Of a DNA stretch of 64,000 bases, positions 61,754-64,000 are shown one piece after another. The stretch is taken from assembly GCA_902777605.1 (NCBI GenBank), contig CACYUI010000011.1, positions 1 through 64,000 on the forward strand, given 5' to 3'. The position numbers and the translations under genes are program-made. Positions within the stretch are counted from its first letter, which is position 1. Each line of letters begins with the position of its first letter. Source of the stretch: an uncultured bacterium. Lineage in GTDB: Bacteria; Cyanobacteriota; Vampirovibrionia; Gastranaerophilales; Gastranaerophilaceae. The notes under the pieces were generated by a model that saw only the letters and a list, made by a program, of their open reading frames with translations, was not told the origin of the DNA and ran no database searches.

Positions 61754-61969
61754 ATGTAGATTAAGATTACAGAAGCCAAAACAGTAAATAAAAAAGATTT
61801 TGATTATTGGAAAGAATGTGATATTCTTAAGATATGCTTATTTAATGGAAAATTTTTGAATCTGCTTTCAGAAAAAACATGCTATAAAGATCATAAGCCA
61901 AATCTTAAAGTATATTATTTGAACGAAAAGTGGATTATTAAGCAAATTATTTGTAAAAATACAAAATAA
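61754..61969 (+). pseudogene. Short gene with a stop at codon 2
   Basis: ATG (61754) behind AAAGGCGG is followed at once by TAG, then an open frame of 69 codons: IKITEAKTVNKKDFDYWKEC and on to LKVYYLNEKWIIKQIICKNT, ending TAA 61967-61969. Either a nonsense mutation has killed the gene or ATT at 61760 starts it. Unknown family. Confidence 0.55.
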
Positions 61970-61997
61970 AAGATATTCAGCAGATAGTAGAGAAGGC

Positions 61998-62837
61998 ATG
62001 CATAAAGTAAAGGTCAGTATAATAATTCCTGTATATAATACCGAAAGGTATTTACTAAAGTGTATTGAGAGTGTTATTAGTCAAACTTTTAGCAATATTG
62101 AAATAATTTGTATTAATGATGGTTCAACAGACAAATCGCTTGAAATTTTAAACGATTATGCACAAAAAGACAACCGCATAATCGTTTTATCGCAGGAAAA
62201 TTCAAAACAAGGTGCGGCAAGAAACAGAGGGTTGGAAATTGCAAAAGGAGAATATATAACTTTTGTAGATTCAGACGATTGGATAGAAAAAAACTACATA
62301 GAGCTTTTATACAATGCAGCTATCACTGATAATGTCAACATTGCTGCAGCATCAATGACAAGAGATAAGGACGGCAAAGAAAAACGACATCTGACACTAA
62401 AAAATCAACAAAAATATTTTGGTGCTAATGATATAGTAAAAGCCATAGACAATCATTTTGAAACAGCAGGAAAACTGTACAAATTTGAGTTGATAAAAGA
62501 TTTAAGATTTATGGAAGGAGTTTTTTACGAAGATGCTCCATATACGATAAGGGCAATTCATAGTTGCAGTTCTATGGTAACTGTACCAAATGCGCACTAT
62601 CACTATGTATCTCACAAAGGATCTACAATAAAACAACAAAACAACTATGTAGAAGATAAAATCAAAACTTCTTTAGATTTGGTGAACTATGCAGAAGAAA
62701 ACAATATAGAGATTAAAGACTGGGTCATATACAAAGAAAATCATTTTTTGTGGGCAATAAAGCATTACAAATATCATGATGATTTGTATATACTTGGAGT
62801 AAAAGTATGGACAAAGAAGATAAAAAAATATATTTAA
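61998..62837 (+). CDS. Family 2 glycosyltransferase
   Basis: 279 residues of the GT2/GT-A fold: VSIIIPVYNTERYLLKCIESVISQTFSNIEIICINDGSTDKS, QGAARNRGLEIAKGEYITFVDSDDW (the DxD is DSDD, about 92-95). It transfers a sugar in polysaccharide synthesis. AGAGAAGG before the ATG. It overlaps the next gene by 31 bp. Confidence 0.94.
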   Translation: MHKVKVSIIIPVYNTERYLLKCIESVISQTFSNIEIICINDGSTDKSLEILNDYAQKDNRIIVLSQENSKQGAARNRGLEIAKGEYITFVDSDDWIEKNYIELLYNAAITDNVNIAAASMTRDKDGKEKRHLTLKNQQKYFGANDIVKAIDNHFETAGKLYKFELIKDLRFMEGVFYEDAPYTIRAIHSCSSMVTVPNAHYHYVSHKGSTIKQQNNYVEDKIKTSLDLVNYAEENNIEIKDWVIYKENHFLWAIKHYKYHDDLYILGVKVWTKKIKKYI

Positions 62838-64000
62838 ACGAAGAGTTTACAACATTTTGGAATAAAATTACAAACAAAGAAAACTTTGCATTGTTAAGAT
62901 ATGGTGATGGAGAAAGAGCTATTATGACAGGTAAATCTGTTAAAGCACAAGAAGGATGGATTTCTCCTAATTCAATATCTCAGTTGGGAAGCAAGTTGCT
63001 GCAAACTCTTAACCTTAACGATAAAAGTGTTTTTTACGGAATTTCATGCCCATGCTGCGACCAACAAGCATACTATTGGTATAAGTCAAGAATAATTAGT
63101 CAAAATATTACTTTTGCAAATTTATTTGTTAATTCAAATTACAAAACATTTATAAATAAGTTCAACAATATAAAAAGAGATGCAATTTTTATTGGAAATC
63201 ACAGAGCCTTAAACAATAAGATTGGGAATCTTAATATACTAAAATACTATTTGATTGATGATGATTGTATCAATTTTTATGAAAACAAATATACAGAACT
63301 GTTAAAAAGTATCAAAAATGATTATGGAAATCAGAATGACTTACTATATGTAATATCTGCGGGTCCACTATCAGAAGCTATTATATATGATTTATACATT
63401 AACAATCCCAATAATTGCTACATAGATTTTGGCTCAAGTATTGACAAATACATACACAATAAAATAACACGCCCTTACATGAAAGATAATTCTAATTATG
63501 CAAAACTGCATTGCTGGATGTATAAACCCGATATCGATATGAGCGTGTCTGTTGTTCTTAGCACATATAAACGACCTGAAGTCCTTGAAAAACAACTAAA
63601 AGCAATCGAGGAACAAACATTAAAACCAAAAGAAATTTTATTGTTTCAAGACGGAATAAATGGCAATTATTCTATTAATTTTTCTGATGAATTAATAAAA
63701 AGATTTAATAATGTTGAAATTAGCCAAAATAACAAAGGTGTTTGGGCAAGATTTGATTATGCAAGAAAAAATGCTAAATCACAGTATGTCTGTGTATTTG
63801 ATGATGACACAATACCAGGCAATAGATGGCTGGAAAACTGTATGAATGAAATGCTCAATCGTGAAGGTTTATATGGCACAATAGGTATTTTATGTAAACA
63901 AAATTGTTATAAGCCAAATAGTTATGCAGCTATTGGGTGGAGAAGCCCTAATGATAAAACTTTGCAAGTAGATTTTGCAGGTCATAGCTGGTTTTTAAAA
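62807..64000 (+). CDS. GT-D domain fused to a GT2 glycosyltransferase (partial at window end)
   Basis: 398 codons visible, frame open at the right edge. The N-terminal part (about 1-230) begins near FALLRYGDGERAIMTG, the mark of GT-D (DUF1792) glycosyltransferases, and contains AGPLSEAIIYDL. From about 245 a second catalytic domain starts: MSVSVVLSTYKRPEVLEKQL, FQDG and VCVFDDDTIPG, i.e. GT2 with the DDD metal site. GGAG precedes the ATG at 62807, which lies inside the previous gene. Two transferases in one chain suggest two consecutive sugar additions. Confidence 0.85.
   Translation, partial: MDKEDKKIYLNEEFTTFWNKITNKENFALLRYGDGERAIMTGKSVKAQEGWISPNSISQLGSKLLQTLNLNDKSVFYGISCPCCDQQAYYWYKSRIISQNITFANLFVNSNYKTFINKFNNIKRDAIFIGNHRALNNKIGNLNILKYYLIDDDCINFYENKYTELLKSIKNDYGNQNDLLYVISAGPLSEAIIYDLYINNPNNCYIDFGSSIDKYIHNKITRPYMKDNSNYAKLHCWMYKPDIDMSVSVVLSTYKRPEVLEKQLKAIEEQTLKPKEILLFQDGINGNYSINFSDELIKRFNNVEISQNNKGVWARFDYARKNAKSQYVCVFDDDTIPGNRWLENCMNEMLNREGLYGTIGILCKQNCYKPNSYAAIGWRSPNDKTLQVDFAGHSWFLK

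Overview
This AT-rich window (GC about 30 percent by eye) looks like the chromosome of an uncultured gut-type Cyanobacteriota relative, most likely Melainabacteria / Gastranaerophilales. The basis is the combination of a flagellar export block (fliM/N-like, fliO, fliP, fliQ, fliR), LPS genes (lpxK, kdsB), a full-length NifU/NifS pair, a MurT-type ligase, single-copy rnpB, and many lineage-specific small proteins that start with a short SFKG / NFRA / SFG-like motif. The taxonomic call is inference; no rRNA is present.

Layout. 1-2.2 kb: end of a dTDP-rhamnose cluster (rfbB end, rfbD, rfbA) and acpS. 2.1-4.6 kb: hypothetical gene, PHP phosphoesterase, hsp20, tRNA-Pro(CGG). 4.8-8.8 kb: flagellar switch and export genes with an unknown secreted protein between fliQ and fliR. 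8.9-16.3 kb: clpC, thrB, a broken XRE regulator divergent from an AbrB-like gene, mazG, parvulin, EamA transporter.

16.6-39.3 kb is a genomic island of about 22.6 kb. It is bounded by a 40-bp perfect direct repeat equal to the 5' half of tRNA-Lys(CTT); the intact tRNA is at the right end. Paired TTACACA repeats 11 bp apart lie just inside both ends, and a tyrosine integrase next to the right end has lost its HxxR box. The cargo is a long minus-strand type I restriction-modification operon with extra genes in it: hsdM, RhuM-Doc fusion, SIR2-like protein, membrane protein, hsdS, DUF2971, Fic, hsdR, then a PLD-like protein and a large unknown protein. The rest of the island carries a serine recombinase, two AAA-type ATPases, a flavin-reductase/membrane fusion, DUF4186 and small unknown genes. 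Three island genes share a promoter/operator containing ACTTGAGT.

39.3-54.5 kb: repeat-rich intergenic DNA, cstA-like transporter, rnpB, lpxK-kdsB, methyltransferase, rplU-rpmA, acyl-CoA synthetase, murT, pdxJ. 53.1-64 kb: nifU and nifS separated by an unknown gene and hairpins, mscS, rlmH, ispE, small secreted proteins, folC, an XRE regulator, and the start of another polysaccharide cluster (two glycosyltransferase genes, the second cut by the window end).

Repeats of several kinds recur: a 39-bp GC-rich palindromic element (one copy in frame inside rfbD), hairpins whose stems vary while still pairing, a 130-bp direct duplication, and an over-represented GGGGTAAA octamer (at least 19 sites). 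Best candidates for undescribed biology are the PLD-like/614-aa gene pair, the SIR2/membrane pair inside the hsd operon, and the island's attachment and regulatory architecture.
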